From Cobetia amphilecti (GTDB taxonomy: Bacteria > Pseudomonadota > Gammaproteobacteria > Pseudomonadales > Halomonadaceae), in assembly GCF_030010415.1 (NCBI RefSeq), contig NZ_JASCSA010000002.1: a stretch of 64,000 bases of DNA. One strand, 5' to 3'. This document shows positions 1 to 9,139 of the stretch, piece by piece. The notes beneath the pieces are model-generated. The model was not told where the DNA came from and made no database searches. It saw nothing but the letters and a program-made list of their open reading frames with translations. The translations under genes were made by a program, and so were the position numbers. The first letter of the stretch is position 1, and the number at the start of each line of letters is the position of its first letter.

Positions 1-1757
1 TCGACACGCGCGGCGATCTCGGTCTCCATCTTCATCGCCTCACTGATCAGCACCGACTGGCCCGCGGTGACGCTGTCACCGACCGCGACCAGCACCTCGA
101 CGATGTTGCCCGGCATCGCGGTGGTGACATGGCCCGGCGCCGAGGCGCTGGCACGTCCGCCGCTCTGGCCACCCGCCACGTAATCGTCCTTGGCCTCGAA
201 CACCACCTCTTCCGGCATGCCATCCAGGGTCAGGTAGACGTGACGCTTGCTGCCCTTGGCGCCGCCGACGCCGGTGATCTGCACCGCGTAGGACTCGCCG
301 TGCACGTCGATGACGAACTCTGTCGGCACGCCAGAGGTCACCGGACGTTCCGCCTCGCCCTGGGGGATGATTTCCGGTGTGAGCGTGCCGGCACGGCGCT
401 CATTGAGGAAGTCACGCCCCAGCTCCGGGAACATGGCGAAGGTCAGCACGTCCTCGGGGGACTCGGCCAGCTCGCCCAGCTCCTCGGTGAGACGCGTCAT
501 CTCCGGCGCGAGCAGGTCGGCCGGGCGCCCGACTTCCACCGGCGCGTTGCCGATGGCACGCGAGCGCACCTCTTCATTGACCGGTGCCGGCGCCTGGCCA
601 TAGCCGCCCTGCAGATAGCGCTTCACCTCGTTGGTGATGCTCTTGTAGCGCTCGCCGGTCAGCACGTTGAGTACCGCCTGGGTGCCGACGATCTGCGAGG
701 TCGGGGTGACCAGCGGCGGATAGCCGAGATCGGCACGCACACGCGGGATCTCATCGAACACCTCGCGGATGCGCTCCAGGGCGTTCTGCTCCTTCAGCTG
801 GCTGGCCAGGTTGGACATCATGCCGCCGGGGATCTGACTGATCTGGACCGAGACATCCTCGCGGGTGAATTCGCTCTCGAAGGCTGAGTACTTGCTGCGC
901 ACCTCGTGGAAGTAATCGCCGATCTCGCGCAGCGACTCCAGCTCAAGGCCGGTATCCCACTGGGTGCCGCGCAGCGAGGCCACGAAGGATTCGGTGGCCG
1001 GATGGCTGGTACCGCCGGCGAAGGCCGAGATGCAGGTATCGATGTGGCGACAGCCCGCCTCGACAGCCTTGATCTGGCACTGCGGCGCCAGGCCCGCCGT
1101 GGCGTGGCTGTGCAGGTGGACCGGCACCTCGACCGCCTCGACCAGCGCGCTGACCAGATCATAGGTCGCGTACGGCGTCAGCAGGCCGGCCATGTCCTTG
1201 ATGGCGATGGAATCGGCCCCCATCTCGACCAGCTTGCGCGCCTGCTCGACATACATCTCCAGCGTATGCACCGGGCTCACGGTGTAGCAGATGGTGCCCT
1301 GGGCGTGCTTGCCGGCCTTCTTGACCGCGCGCATGGCGGTCTCCATGTTGCGCAGGTCATTCAGAGCATCGAAGACACGGAAGATATCGATGCCACCTGC
1401 CGCGGCGCGCTCGACGAAGGCCTCCACCACATCATCGGCGTAGTGACGATAGCCGAGCAGGTTCTGGCCGCGCAGCAGCATCTGCAGCGGGGTATTGGGC
1501 ATGGCTTCCTTGAGCGCCTTCAGACGCGCCCAGGGGTCTTCCTTCAAAAAACGCACGCAGGCATCGAAGGTCGCGCCGCCCCACACTTCGAGACTGTAGA
1601 AACCGGCCTGATCGAGGCGCGCGGCAATCGGCAGCATGTCCTCGGTGCGCATGCGGGTCGCGATCAACGACTGGTGGCCATCGCGCAGCACGACTTCGGT
1701 GACCTTGACGCGCTCGGCGTGATCGACGGCGGGGGTGTTGGGGGTTGCAGCTGTCAT
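1..1757 (-). CDS. pycB: Pyruvate carboxylase subunit B (carboxyltransferase + biotinyl domain), 3' end cut by window edge
   Basis: This subunit transfers CO2 from carboxybiotin to pyruvate to make oxaloacetate (anaplerosis, cytosol). The frame opens with ATG at 1755-1757 and reads MTAATPNTPAVDHAERVKVTEV, then an LRDGHQSL-like carboxyltransferase active-site stretch. Near the left edge is the biotin site SEAMKMET, with the biotinylated lysine at codon 576 (30-32). The family is about 600 residues, so only some 20 residues lie outside the window. The fold is shared with the alpha subunit of Na+-pumping oxaloacetate decarboxylase. Pyruvate carboxylase is preferred because the partner is a biotin carboxylase (83 bp upstream), a LysR gene is divergent, and no membrane OadB/OadG is adjacent. 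What follows in the next sequence to the left is not visible. Confidence 0.9.
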   Translation of the reverse strand, partial: MTAATPNTPAVDHAERVKVTEVVLRDGHQSLIATRMRTEDMLPIAARLDQAGFYSLEVWGGATFDACVRFLKEDPWARLKALKEAMPNTPLQMLLRGQNLLGYRHYADDVVEAFVERAAAGGIDIFRVFDALNDLRNMETAMRAVKKAGKHAQGTICYTVSPVHTLEMYVEQARKLVEMGADSIAIKDMAGLLTPYATYDLVSALVEAVEVPVHLHSHATAGLAPQCQIKAVEAGCRHIDTCISAFAGGTSHPATESFVASLRGTQWDTGLELESLREIGDYFHEVRSKYSAFESEFTREDVSVQISQIPGGMMSNLASQLKEQNALERIREVFDEIPRVRADLGYPPLVTPTSQIVGTQAVLNVLTGERYKSITNEVKRYLQGGYGQAPAPVNEEVRSRAIGNAPVEVGRPADLLAPEMTRLTEELGELAESPEDVLTFAMFPELGRDFLNERRAGTLTPEIIPQGEAERPVTSGVPTEFVIDVHGESYAVQITGVGGAKGSKRHVYLTLDGMPEEVVFEAKDDYVAGGQSGGRASASAPGHVTTAMPGNIVEVLVAVGDSVTAGQSVLISEAMKMETEIAARV

Positions 1758-1840
1758 GTCTGGGGTCCTTCTAATTGTTGGCTACGTGAACCGGGGGAAG
1801 CTCAGGGAAGATTCACGACATCAGGGGCATCAGGTGCGCA

Positions 1841-3256
1841 TCAGAGACCGGCGTGGGCCGCGATGGCCGCCGCGATCGCCAGCGCTGTCTGTTCCGGCAG
1901 GCGCTTGACCGAGTACTGGGTCAATTCCGGATGCGCTGCCACGAAGCCGGTATCGAAGTGTGCGTTGCGGAAATCAGGGTGCTTGAGGATTTCCTGATAG
2001 TAAGGCGCCGTGGTCTTGACGCCTTGCAGACGCATGTCATTGAGGGCACGTGAACCACGATTGATGACCTCTTCCCAGGTCAGCCCCCACACGATGAGCT
2101 TCAGACACATGGAATCGAAATACGGCGGGATGGTGTAGCCGGTATAGATCGCGGTATCGGTACGCACGCCAGGCCCGCCCGGCGCGTAGTAGCGCGTGAT
2201 GCGCCCGAAGCTTGGCAGGAAGTCGTTCTTGGGGTCCTCGGCGTTGATGCGGAACTGGATCGCATAGCCGTGATGGCGAATGTCTTCCTGACGGAAGGCC
2301 AGCTTGTGGCCCCAGGCGATACGGATCTGCTCGCGCACGATGTCCACGCCGGTGATGGCCTCGCTGATGGTGTGTTCCACCTGCACGCGAGTGTTCATCT
2401 CCATGAAGTAGATCTCGTTGCCCTTGACCAGAAACTCCACGGTACCGGCGTTGCGATAGCCGACGGCGCGGGCGGCGCGAACCGCCATCTCACCGACGTA
2501 GGAGCGCTGCTCCGGTGTCAGTTGCGGACTGGGGGCGATCTCGATCAGCTTCTGGTTGCGACGCTGGATGGAGCAGTCACGCTCGAACAGATGAATCACG
2601 TTGTCGTGATTGTCGGCCAGAATCTGCACCTCGATATGCAGCGGGTCGACCACGCAACGCTCGAGGAACACATCGGCACTGCCGAAGGCCTTGGTGGCTT
2701 CCGAGATCACGCGCCCCCAAGCCTGCTCGAGCTGATGAGCATCATCACAACGCCGGATACCGCGCCCCCCACCGCCTGAGGTAGCCTTGAGCATGACGGG
2801 GTAGCCGACCTGCTCGGCGACACTCAGCGCCTCCTCGACATCGGCCAGATTGCCGGCCGAGCCCGGCGTCACCGGCACGCCGGCCGCCTTCATGGCATCG
2901 CGGGCCTGGGTCTTGTCACCCATGCGGGCGATGACACTGCTGGCCGGCCCCACGAAGGCGATACCCGCCGCTTCACAGATGGCCGCGAATTCGGCGTTCT
3001 CCGACAGGAATCCGTAGCCCGGATGGATGGCGTCACAGCCGGTCTCGCGCGCGAGATCGACCAGGCGGCGGGCATCCAGATAGCCGGCCAGCGGGTCTTC
3101 GCCGATGAAATGCGCTTCATCGGCGCGTTTGACGTGCAAGGAGAAACGATCAGGTTCGGTGTAGACAGCGACTGAGCGGATGTCCATCTCGGCACAGGCG
3201 CGTACAATGCGCACTGCGATTTCCCCTCGGTTGGCAATCAGCAACTTGCGAAACAT
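1841..3256 (-). CDS. pycA: Pyruvate carboxylase subunit A (biotin carboxylase)
   Basis: ATP-dependent carboxylation of the biotin on PycB. The 471-residue protein starts MFRKLLIANRGEIAVRI and has the ATP-grasp glycine-rich loop (ATSGGGGRGIRR), the MEMNTRVQVEH catalytic stretch and the FRINAED segment typical of biotin carboxylases. It is slightly longer than AccC (446 residues at 34609-35949), with extra residues at the C terminus (VKRLPEQTALAIAAA). It is the first gene of pycA-pycB, transcribed away from pycR, the same arrangement known in Pseudomonas. The distinction from AccC rests on context, because the folds are the same. Confidence 0.92.
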   Translation of the reverse strand: MFRKLLIANRGEIAVRIVRACAEMDIRSVAVYTEPDRFSLHVKRADEAHFIGEDPLAGYLDARRLVDLARETGCDAIHPGYGFLSENAEFAAICEAAGIAFVGPASSVIARMGDKTQARDAMKAAGVPVTPGSAGNLADVEEALSVAEQVGYPVMLKATSGGGGRGIRRCDDAHQLEQAWGRVISEATKAFGSADVFLERCVVDPLHIEVQILADNHDNVIHLFERDCSIQRRNQKLIEIAPSPQLTPEQRSYVGEMAVRAARAVGYRNAGTVEFLVKGNEIYFMEMNTRVQVEHTISEAITGVDIVREQIRIAWGHKLAFRQEDIRHHGYAIQFRINAEDPKNDFLPSFGRITRYYAPGGPGVRTDTAIYTGYTIPPYFDSMCLKLIVWGLTWEEVINRGSRALNDMRLQGVKTTAPYYQEILKHPDFRNAHFDTGFVAAHPELTQYSVKRLPEQTALAIAAAIAAHAGL

Positions 3257-3449
3257 GGTGACTCTCCCGGACGTGACGCGTGATCTTGTTGTGGTGCTCT
3301 GGTCGTGCGCTTGTCATTGACCGCCAGACGCGACAACGGCGCTGACAGACACGAGGTAGCATGCGTTCCACGCTACCCAGCGAGAGACCAATAGAAAAGT
3401 TGATATTTTTTTGCCAATCTATAAGTAAAACCTTATGACTGGGTGTGTC
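3257..3449. promoter_or_regulatory. Divergent pycA/pycR control region with a LysR-type inverted repeat
   Basis: This intergenic stretch becomes A+T-rich on the pycR side. It contains ATAAG-N6-CTTAT (3421-3425/3432-3436), a dyad of the size LysR-type regulators bind. The dyad overlaps the first possible pycR ATG (3435), which favours the ATG at 3450. Autoregulation plus activation of pycA is an inference from the family. Confidence 0.4.
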
Positions 3450-4439
3450 ATGTCGCGTCCAAACTTGTTGAATCGCTTAACTTTCAGACAGTTACAGGTG
3501 TTCCAAGCGGTTCATCGCCAACAGTCCTACTCCCGTGCGGCCGAGCAACTTGGCCTGACGCAACCCGCCGTCAGTGCCCAGATTCGTCAATTGGAGCAGG
3601 CACTCGAGCAATCGCTGTTCAAATATGCCGGCAAGACGCTGCATATCCTGCCGGCGGCTGACGCCCTGGCGAACTCGGTGCAGTCGATCTTCGGCGAGGT
3701 CTCGAGCCTGCAGATGGAGCTGTCGGAGATCGCTGGCACCATCCGCGGCGAGCTCAATCTGGCTGCCGTGTCCACCGCTCAGTACGTGGTGCCGCATATT
3801 CTGGCGCGCTTTCGAGCGCGGTATCCGGAAGTCTCGGTGCGCCTGCGCGTCTGCAATCGCGGTCAGGCGCTCGAGCGTCTCGCCGAGCGGCGCGATGACC
3901 TGGTGATCATGGGCATGGTGCCGGATGACGCCAATCTGGCCTTCATGCCGATTCTCGACAACGAGCTGATCCCCGTCGTCTGGCCCGGTCATCCGCTGCT
4001 GGAGGTCAAGGGCATCACCCTGGAAGACCTCGCGCAGTACTACATGCTGATGCGTGAACCCGGCTCCGGCACACGCACCGCCTTCGAGGAGTTCGCCGCA
4101 CGCGAGCGCGTCTCGCTGCGCCATACGCTGGAGTTGGGCTCCAATGAGGCCATCAAGCAAGGCGTGATGGCACACCTGGGCGTGGCGATCCTGCCGCGAC
4201 TGTCGGTTCAGCTCGAGCTGGCCTCAGGCCTGCTGGCCTCGCCCTCACTCCCGGGCTTCCCGCTCAGACGCAGCTGGTGCACCGTCTACCCCAAGGACCG
4301 CTACCCCACGCCGGTCACCGAGCTGTTCCTGCGCTTCGTGCGCGAGCTGCTGCCGGAGCTCAATGCTCACTTCAGCGCGCCGATGGAGCCCATCCCCGGG
4401 CACAGCGTGGCCTGCCTGCCGCTGGCGACCGAGCAATGA
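3450..4439 (+). CDS. pycR: LysR-family transcriptional regulator, divergent from pycAB
   Basis: Likely regulator of the pyruvate carboxylase genes. The N-terminal winged helix-turn-helix is clear (FRQLQVFQAV, then SYSRAAEQLGLTQPAVSAQIRQLE around residues 25-50). A periplasmic-binding-type effector domain follows (GELNLAAVSTAQYVVPHIL, then IKQGVMAHLGVAILPRLSV). Length is 329 residues from ATG 3450; an ATG at 3435 would add five residues but lies in the dyad described above. The gene is divergent from pycA, like PycR of Pseudomonas aeruginosa. The effector cannot be read from the sequence. A bidirectional terminator follows. Confidence 0.85.
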   Translation: MSRPNLLNRLTFRQLQVFQAVHRQQSYSRAAEQLGLTQPAVSAQIRQLEQALEQSLFKYAGKTLHILPAADALANSVQSIFGEVSSLQMELSEIAGTIRGELNLAAVSTAQYVVPHILARFRARYPEVSVRLRVCNRGQALERLAERRDDLVIMGMVPDDANLAFMPILDNELIPVVWPGHPLLEVKGITLEDLAQYYMLMREPGSGTRTAFEEFAARERVSLRHTLELGSNEAIKQGVMAHLGVAILPRLSVQLELASGLLASPSLPGFPLRRSWCTVYPKDRYPTPVTELFLRFVRELLPELNAHFSAPMEPIPGHSVACLPLATEQ

Positions 4440-4470
4440 ACATAGCGACCTGATGGCGCAAGCCACATGA

Positions 4471-4507
4471 AAAAACCGCCATGGAGACAAGCTCCATGGC
4501 GGTTTTT
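4471..4507. terminator. Bidirectional intrinsic terminator between pycR and lipA
   Basis: A 16-bp perfect stem (4471-4486 with 4492-4507) has a 5-nt loop. A runs on the left and T runs on the right give U-tracts in both directions, serving the converging pycR and lipA transcripts. Confidence 0.9.
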
Positions 4508-4543
4508 TCGTTCAGGCAACTGACGGCATGTCAGCAGTGCGGC

Positions 4544-5536
4544 TTACTTCACTTCCACACCGTGCGCCTGCTTGTCGGCGTGGTAGGAAGAGCGCACCAG
4601 CGGGCCGGAGGCGACATGCGAGAAGCCCATCTCGCGCGCCTTCTGACCGAGCCAATCGAAGGTGTCCGGGTGCACCCAGCGGTCGATGGGCAGGTGGTTG
4701 CGCGACGGCTGCATGTACTGCCCCAGGGTCAGCATGTCGACACCGTGGTTGCGCAGGTCCTGCATGACTTCGAGCACCTGCTCGTCAGTCTCGCCGACAC
4801 CCAGCATCAGGCCGGACTTGGTCTTCACTTCCGGACGACGCTCCTTGTAGCCCTTGAGCAGGTCAAGTGACCACTGGTAGTCGGCACCCGGACGCACGCG
4901 ACGGTAAAGGCTCGGCACGGTTTCCAGGTTGTGGTTGAAGACGTCCGGCGGCGTCTGCTCGAGCACGTCCAGCGCGACCTGCATGCGGCCACGGAAGTCC
5001 GGCACCAGCACTTCGATCTCGGTGCCGTCGCACTTCTCGCGAATCTCGCGGATGCACTCGGCGATGTGGTTGGAGCCACCGTCGCGCAGGTCATCACGGT
5101 CGACGGAGGTCACGACGACGTAATTCAGGCGCATCTCGGCGATGGCCTCGGCCAGCTCGCGCGGCTCGTCGGCGTTCAGTGCGTTGGGACGACCGTGCGC
5201 CACGTCGCAGAACGGGCAACGACGGGTGCAGATGTCACCCATGATCATGAAGGTCGCGGTGCCGCCGCTGAAGCACTCGCCCAGATTCGGGCAGGAGGCT
5301 TCTTCACAGACCGTGTGCAGGCCGTGCTTGCGCAGCGTCTGCTTGATGCGCGTGACTTCCGGCGAGGCCGGCATGCGCACACGCAGCCAGTCCGGCTTCT
5401 TGGGCAAGGTCTCGGTGGGAATCACCTTGACCGGAATGCGGGCAACCTTCTCGGCGCCGCGCAGCTTCACGCCACGCTCCTTGCGGGCAGGAGCAGCGGA
5501 GGGAGCGGGCTTCGTGGTAGCGATGGTCTCGGTCAT
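4544..5536 (-). CDS. lipA: Lipoyl synthase (radical SAM)
   Basis: Inserts two sulfurs at C6 and C8 of protein-bound octanoyl groups to make lipoyl cofactor for 2-oxoacid dehydrogenases and the glycine cleavage system. The 330-residue protein has the auxiliary-cluster cysteines C77, C82 and C88 (CEEASCPNLGEC) and the radical-SAM CxxxCxxC cysteines C103, C107 and C110 (CTRRCPFC). The C-terminal RSSYHAD supplies the serine ligand known in LipA. Its ATG overlaps the lipB stop by one base (TGATG), so translation is coupled. It is the last gene of the minus-strand block before a strong terminator. Confidence 0.97.
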   Translation of the reverse strand: MTETIATTKPAPSAAPARKERGVKLRGAEKVARIPVKVIPTETLPKKPDWLRVRMPASPEVTRIKQTLRKHGLHTVCEEASCPNLGECFSGGTATFMIMGDICTRRCPFCDVAHGRPNALNADEPRELAEAIAEMRLNYVVVTSVDRDDLRDGGSNHIAECIREIREKCDGTEIEVLVPDFRGRMQVALDVLEQTPPDVFNHNLETVPSLYRRVRPGADYQWSLDLLKGYKERRPEVKTKSGLMLGVGETDEQVLEVMQDLRNHGVDMLTLGQYMQPSRNHLPIDRWVHPDTFDWLGQKAREMGFSHVASGPLVRSSYHADKQAHGVEVK

Positions 5537-6261
5537 CAGTTCTGTCCTGCTGTTCGAGAAATGTCAGCCAGTGCCGCGGGCAGGCCGCTCACCGGAGTCA
5601 GGGTCACATCGCCCAGGCTTGCGCCCAGACAACGCACCAGGCGGTCACGCTCGCTGGCAAGATCCACCGGTGCGCGAACGAGATCGCGCAGCTGGGTCAT
5701 CGCCATGCCGGCATAGCCGCAGGGATTGATGCGCCCGAAGGGCGCGAGGTCCATGTCCAGATTGATCGCCACGCCGTGAAAGCTGCAACCACGCCGGATG
5801 CGCAGTCCCAGCGAGGCGATCTTGGCCTCTTCCATCGAACGACGCGGGTCATCGCCACGCTGCGCCGACTTCTTCACATAGACGCCAGGCGCGTCCGGAC
5901 GCGGATAGGCCTCGATGCCATGCTCGGCCATCGCCGCCACCACCGTCTCTTCCAGCGCCGTCACCAGCTGGCGAACGCCGATGCCGCCTCGCTTGACGTT
6001 GAGCAGCGGGTAGAGCACCAGCTGGCCGGGCCCATGATAGGTCACCTGGCCGCCACGGTCGGTCTGCACCACCGGAATGTCGCCCGGCATCAACAGATGC
6101 TCCGGCTTGCCTGCCTGGCCCTGGGTAAAGACCGGCGGGTGCTCCACCACCCACAGCTCGTCCGGCGCATCGGCCGCACGCGTATCGGTGAAGTGGCGCA
6201 TGGCCGACCACACCTCATCATAGGCCTTGAGGCCGAGGTGGTAGACGTGAATCGTGTTCAT
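5536..6261 (-). CDS. lipB: Octanoyl-ACP:protein N-octanoyltransferase
   Basis: Moves octanoate from acyl carrier protein onto lipoyl domains, the step before LipA. The protein reads MNTIHVYHLG and contains the RGGQVTYHGPGQLVLYP core and the INPCGYAGM segment with the family's catalytic cysteine. ATG 6261 is preferred over one at 6288 because an AGGAG lies 8 nt upstream; this gives 241 residues. It is coupled to lipA by a one-base overlap and lies downstream of ybeD, as in Escherichia coli. Confidence 0.96.
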   Translation of the reverse strand: MNTIHVYHLGLKAYDEVWSAMRHFTDTRAADAPDELWVVEHPPVFTQGQAGKPEHLLMPGDIPVVQTDRGGQVTYHGPGQLVLYPLLNVKRGGIGVRQLVTALEETVVAAMAEHGIEAYPRPDAPGVYVKKSAQRGDDPRRSMEEAKIASLGLRIRRGCSFHGVAINLDMDLAPFGRINPCGYAGMAMTQLRDLVRAPVDLASERDRLVRCLGASLGDVTLTPVSGLPAALADISRTAGQN

Positions 6262-6318
6262 GCATGCGCTCCTGTCATCAAGGCGCAAGACAAGGAAATC
6301 CAGCGTTTCATGCCTGGA

Positions 6319-6606
6319 TCACAGCACCATGTGGATGCGACCGGTGGCCTTGAGGTCACGGTGCAGCGCATCCAGCTGATCGGTACCGGTGGCACGGATC
6401 ACCACACGGATGCTGCGGTAGTTGCCGTTCTTGCTGTCCTGCCAGGTGATGGCCGTCGCATCGAAGCCCGGCGCATGCACTTCCAGGATATTGCAGACCA
6501 CTTCGACGAGATCTTCTGCGGCGGTGCCGACGATCTTGAGGGAGAAATCACACGGAAATTCAATCTTCGGGGGCGTCTGCCCACCAGCTGCTGGCGTCTT
6601 GGCCAT
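6319..6606 (-). CDS. ybeD: YbeD-family small protein (DUF493)
   Basis: A 95-residue ACT-like/ferredoxin-fold protein of the conserved YbeD family (core EFPCDFSLKIVG and GNYRSIRVVIRATG). The family sits between dacA and lipB in many gammaproteobacteria, and its molecular role is not established. It is in the same orientation, 57 bp upstream of lipB. The N terminus (MAKTPAAGGQTPPK) is low in complexity and probably disordered. Confidence 0.9.
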   Translation of the reverse strand: MAKTPAAGGQTPPKIEFPCDFSLKIVGTAAEDLVEVVCNILEVHAPGFDATAITWQDSKNGNYRSIRVVIRATGTDQLDALHRDLKATGRIHMVL

Positions 6607-6645
6607 GGGGATAGCCCTTCAGGTAACTCTATTTCCGACCATTCT

Positions 6646-6690
6646 ACTCAACAAAGGGCGATCCGTCAGCCGGATCGCCCTTTGTTGAGT
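6646..6690. terminator. 20-bp perfect hairpin between dacA and ybeD
   Basis: A perfect 20-bp stem (6646-6665 with 6671-6690) has a 5-nt loop. It lies just upstream of ybeD and downstream of dacA. There is no long U-run after the stem on either strand, so it may attenuate transcription or stabilise RNA ends instead of fully terminating. Confidence 0.6.
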
Positions 6691-6802
6691 ACACGACCGC
6701 GATATTCAGGGGCGCGCGCCTGGCACCGCCAGCACGCGCGCCCCACTGCCATCACTGAATCATGTCATCGGCCGCGTCACTTCGCACAGCCAGACGACTG
6801 AC

Positions 6803-8005
6803 TCAGTTGAACAGGCCGTGGAAGAACAGCATCAGGGCATCCCACAGACGCTTGAACAGGCCGCCCTGCTCCACCGGCTCCAGTGCGACCAGCGGTTCTT
6901 CGGCCAGCACCTTGTCGTCCAGCTTGATCTGCAGGGTACCGTACTGCTCGCCGGCCTGAACCGGGGCCTTGATGGTGTCCTTGAGATCAAGACGCGCGGT
7001 CAGCTTGTCAGCCTGACCACTCGGCACGGTCAGGAAGACGTCCTGAGCCATGCCCAGACGCACCTGGTCCTTCTCGCCACCCCAGACACGCGCCTGGTTG
7101 AGCACCGCACCCTTGTCATAGAGCTTCTTGCTCTCGAAGTAGCGGAAGCCATAGGTCAACAGCTTCTGGGATTCCTGCGCACGCGCCTCTTCGGACTTGG
7201 TGCCCATCACGACACTGATCAGGCGGGTATCTTCCTTCTTGGCGGATGCCACCAGGCAGTAGCCGGCTTCTTCAGTGTGGCCGGTCTTCAGGCCATCGAC
7301 ATCCTTGTCACGCCACAGCAGCTTGTTGCGGTTCGGCTGCTTGATGCCATTCCAGGTGAAGTACTTCTGGGAATAGATCTCGTAGTGATCCGGGTAGTCC
7401 TTGATGATGCGACGCGCCAGAATCGCCAGGTCGTGGGCCGTGGAGTAATGCTCCGCGTGCGGCAGGCCAGTGGCGTTCATGTAGTGGGTGTTCTTCATGC
7501 CCAGACGCTTGGCGTGCTGGTTCATCAGGTCGGCGAAGGAACCTTCGCTGCCGCCGATGCGCTCGGCCAGCGCGACGCTGGCGTCGTTGCCGGACTGGAT
7601 GATGACACCGTGCAGCAGGTCATCGACGGTGACGCTGGTGCCTTCGCGGATGAACATGCGCGAGCCACCCGTCTTCCAGGCATTGACGCTGATGCGGACC
7701 TTCTCGTCCGGGCTCAGCTTGCCGTCGTCCATCTCGCTCTCGACCAGGTAGGCCGTCATCATCTTGGTCAGGCTGGCCGGCGGCAGGCGCTTGTCGGCAT
7801 TGTGCTCGACCAGGATGCGCCCGGAATTGGCGTCCATCAAGATCCAGGAAGATGCCGCCAGCTGCGGCGCCGCCGGAATCAGGGTATCCGTCTCGATGGC
7901 GTGGGCCGGGGTGGCGGCAACGCCTGCGAACAGCGCAATGCCGCTGGCCGCCATCAGCGCGGAGAATCGACGCCGAAGAGGAAGAAGTCGGGCTTTCAGG
8001 GACAT
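6803..8005 (-). CDS. dacA: D-alanyl-D-alanine carboxypeptidase (PBP5/6 type)
   Basis: Periplasmic serine enzyme that trims the terminal D-Ala of peptidoglycan pentapeptides. Read from ATG 8005 it has 400 residues. There is a signal peptide ending near AHA, the SxxK motif (ASLTKMM, Ser about 78), the SxN motif (SGNDAS) and KTG (LKTGHTEEAG). A beta-sandwich domain follows, then a C-terminal amphipathic helix (LFKRLWDALMLFFHGLFN) that should anchor it to the outer leaflet of the inner membrane. A longer start at 8032 would put ten residues before the signal peptide and is less likely. It lies downstream of rlpA. Confidence 0.95.
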   Translation of the reverse strand: MSLKARLLPLRRRFSALMAASGIALFAGVAATPAHAIETDTLIPAAPQLAASSWILMDANSGRILVEHNADKRLPPASLTKMMTAYLVESEMDDGKLSPDEKVRISVNAWKTGGSRMFIREGTSVTVDDLLHGVIIQSGNDASVALAERIGGSEGSFADLMNQHAKRLGMKNTHYMNATGLPHAEHYSTAHDLAILARRIIKDYPDHYEIYSQKYFTWNGIKQPNRNKLLWRDKDVDGLKTGHTEEAGYCLVASAKKEDTRLISVVMGTKSEEARAQESQKLLTYGFRYFESKKLYDKGAVLNQARVWGGEKDQVRLGMAQDVFLTVPSGQADKLTARLDLKDTIKAPVQAGEQYGTLQIKLDDKVLAEEPLVALEPVEQGGLFKRLWDALMLFFHGLFN

Positions 8006-8107
8006 GTTGGAATCTCTTTGACACTCATGCATAAGCCGAGGCTTGCGCCTCGGCCAGGTTGCGCCTCTTCACGAAGCGCATGATGGATGAAAACGGGCCT
8101 GCGGCCC

Positions 8108-9139
8108 TTATCGCTCTGCCGTGACGCTGAAGGCCCCGGCATAGCCAGCATCGGCCAGCGCCGACTTGAGCGATTCAATACGGACATTGTCTTCCAGCGG
8201 GCCGACCTGAACCTTGTAGAGGTCGCCGCTGCCCAGCACGCGAGTCGGTCGTCCCAGACGAGAGCTGACACTGGCACGAATACTGTCGGCCTTGCTCAGA
8301 TCACTGACCGCCGCGACCTGCAGGAAGGTAGCTTCCCCGTTCGCCACGGAGGACGTGCTGCTCGGCGCAGCAGAGGCTACCACGGGCTTGGCGGCAACGC
8401 TCGCGCCGGAAGCGCTCGAGGCCACGGAACCGCCGGTTGCCTCCATCGCGTCAAGCCCGGCAATGCCCTGCTCGCGGCGTACCGCCTGGCTGCGCGCCAG
8501 CAGACGCTCGGACTCTGCCGTGCCCTGGGTCGGGCTCGGGCCCGGCTTCCAGGTCGTGGCGTCGAGGGTCTCGACACGCACATGCCCGGTGCCATGGCCC
8601 AGCATGTCCAGTCGCCACGCCGCGCTGTAGGACAGGTCGATCAGGCGGTCTTCATGGAAGGGGCCGCGGTCGTTGACCTTGACGATGACCTGCTTGCCGT
8701 TGTCCAGATTGGTGACACGCGCATAGGTCGGCAATGGCAGCGACTTGTGGGCCGCCGTCATGGTGTACATGTCATAGATCTCGCCACTGGCGGTGGCGTA
8801 GCCATGAAACTTCTTGCCATACCAGGAAGCAGTGCCCTCGGCCACGTAACCGCGCGGATCATCCATCACGTGATAGGTCTTGCCCCATACCTCGTACTCG
8901 CTGCGATTGCCGCTGCGGGTATAGGGTTCGACACGTGGCACCTCATCGGGCACCGCCGAGACATCCGGCGCATCATCGGGATAGGCATCGCTGTCCATCT
9001 CGTAGCGGCTGTTCTTGCCCGCCTTCTTGCCGGTGCTCGCCGAGGCACCATCACTGACCTGGGTGCCACCCCCACTGCTGGCACAGCCGGCCAGCAGGGC
9101 AAGCGCGAGGGTCAGCGGTAGCGCACGTGACCAGCTCAT
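8108..9139 (-). CDS. rlpA: Septal-ring lytic transglycosylase RlpA-like lipoprotein with SPOR domain
   Basis: A lipoprotein that acts on peptidoglycan lacking stem peptides. The signal sequence ends in a lipobox (LALLAGCASS). A double-psi beta-barrel follows (EGTASWYGKKFHG, then KVNDRGPFHEDRLIDLS) carrying the conserved RGPF and D residues. After a Ser/Ala-rich linker comes a C-terminal SPOR domain (TFLQVAAVSDL to the end), which in the family binds denuded glycan at division sites. It has 343 residues. GGAGG lies upstream of the ATG, and the start overlaps the mltB stop by 4 nt. Confidence 0.93.
   Translation of the reverse strand: MSWSRALPLTLALALLAGCASSGGGTQVSDGASASTGKKAGKNSRYEMDSDAYPDDAPDVSAVPDEVPRVEPYTRSGNRSEYEVWGKTYHVMDDPRGYVAEGTASWYGKKFHGYATASGEIYDMYTMTAAHKSLPLPTYARVTNLDNGKQVIVKVNDRGPFHEDRLIDLSYSAAWRLDMLGHGTGHVRVETLDATTWKPGPSPTQGTAESERLLARSQAVRREQGIAGLDAMEATGGSVASSASGASVAAKPVVASAAPSSTSSVANGEATFLQVAAVSDLSKADSIRASVSSRLGRPTRVLGSGDLYKVQVGPLEDNVRIESLKSALADAGYAGAFSVTAER

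Noticed and set aside
1..3256. Na+-pumping oxaloacetate decarboxylase (OadA) or acetyl-CoA carboxylase as the identity of the biotin enzymes
   Set aside because: No oadB/oadG is adjacent, accBC is elsewhere in the window, and the divergent LysR gene matches the Pseudomonas pycR-pycA-pycB arrangement. The genes beyond the left edge are not visible.
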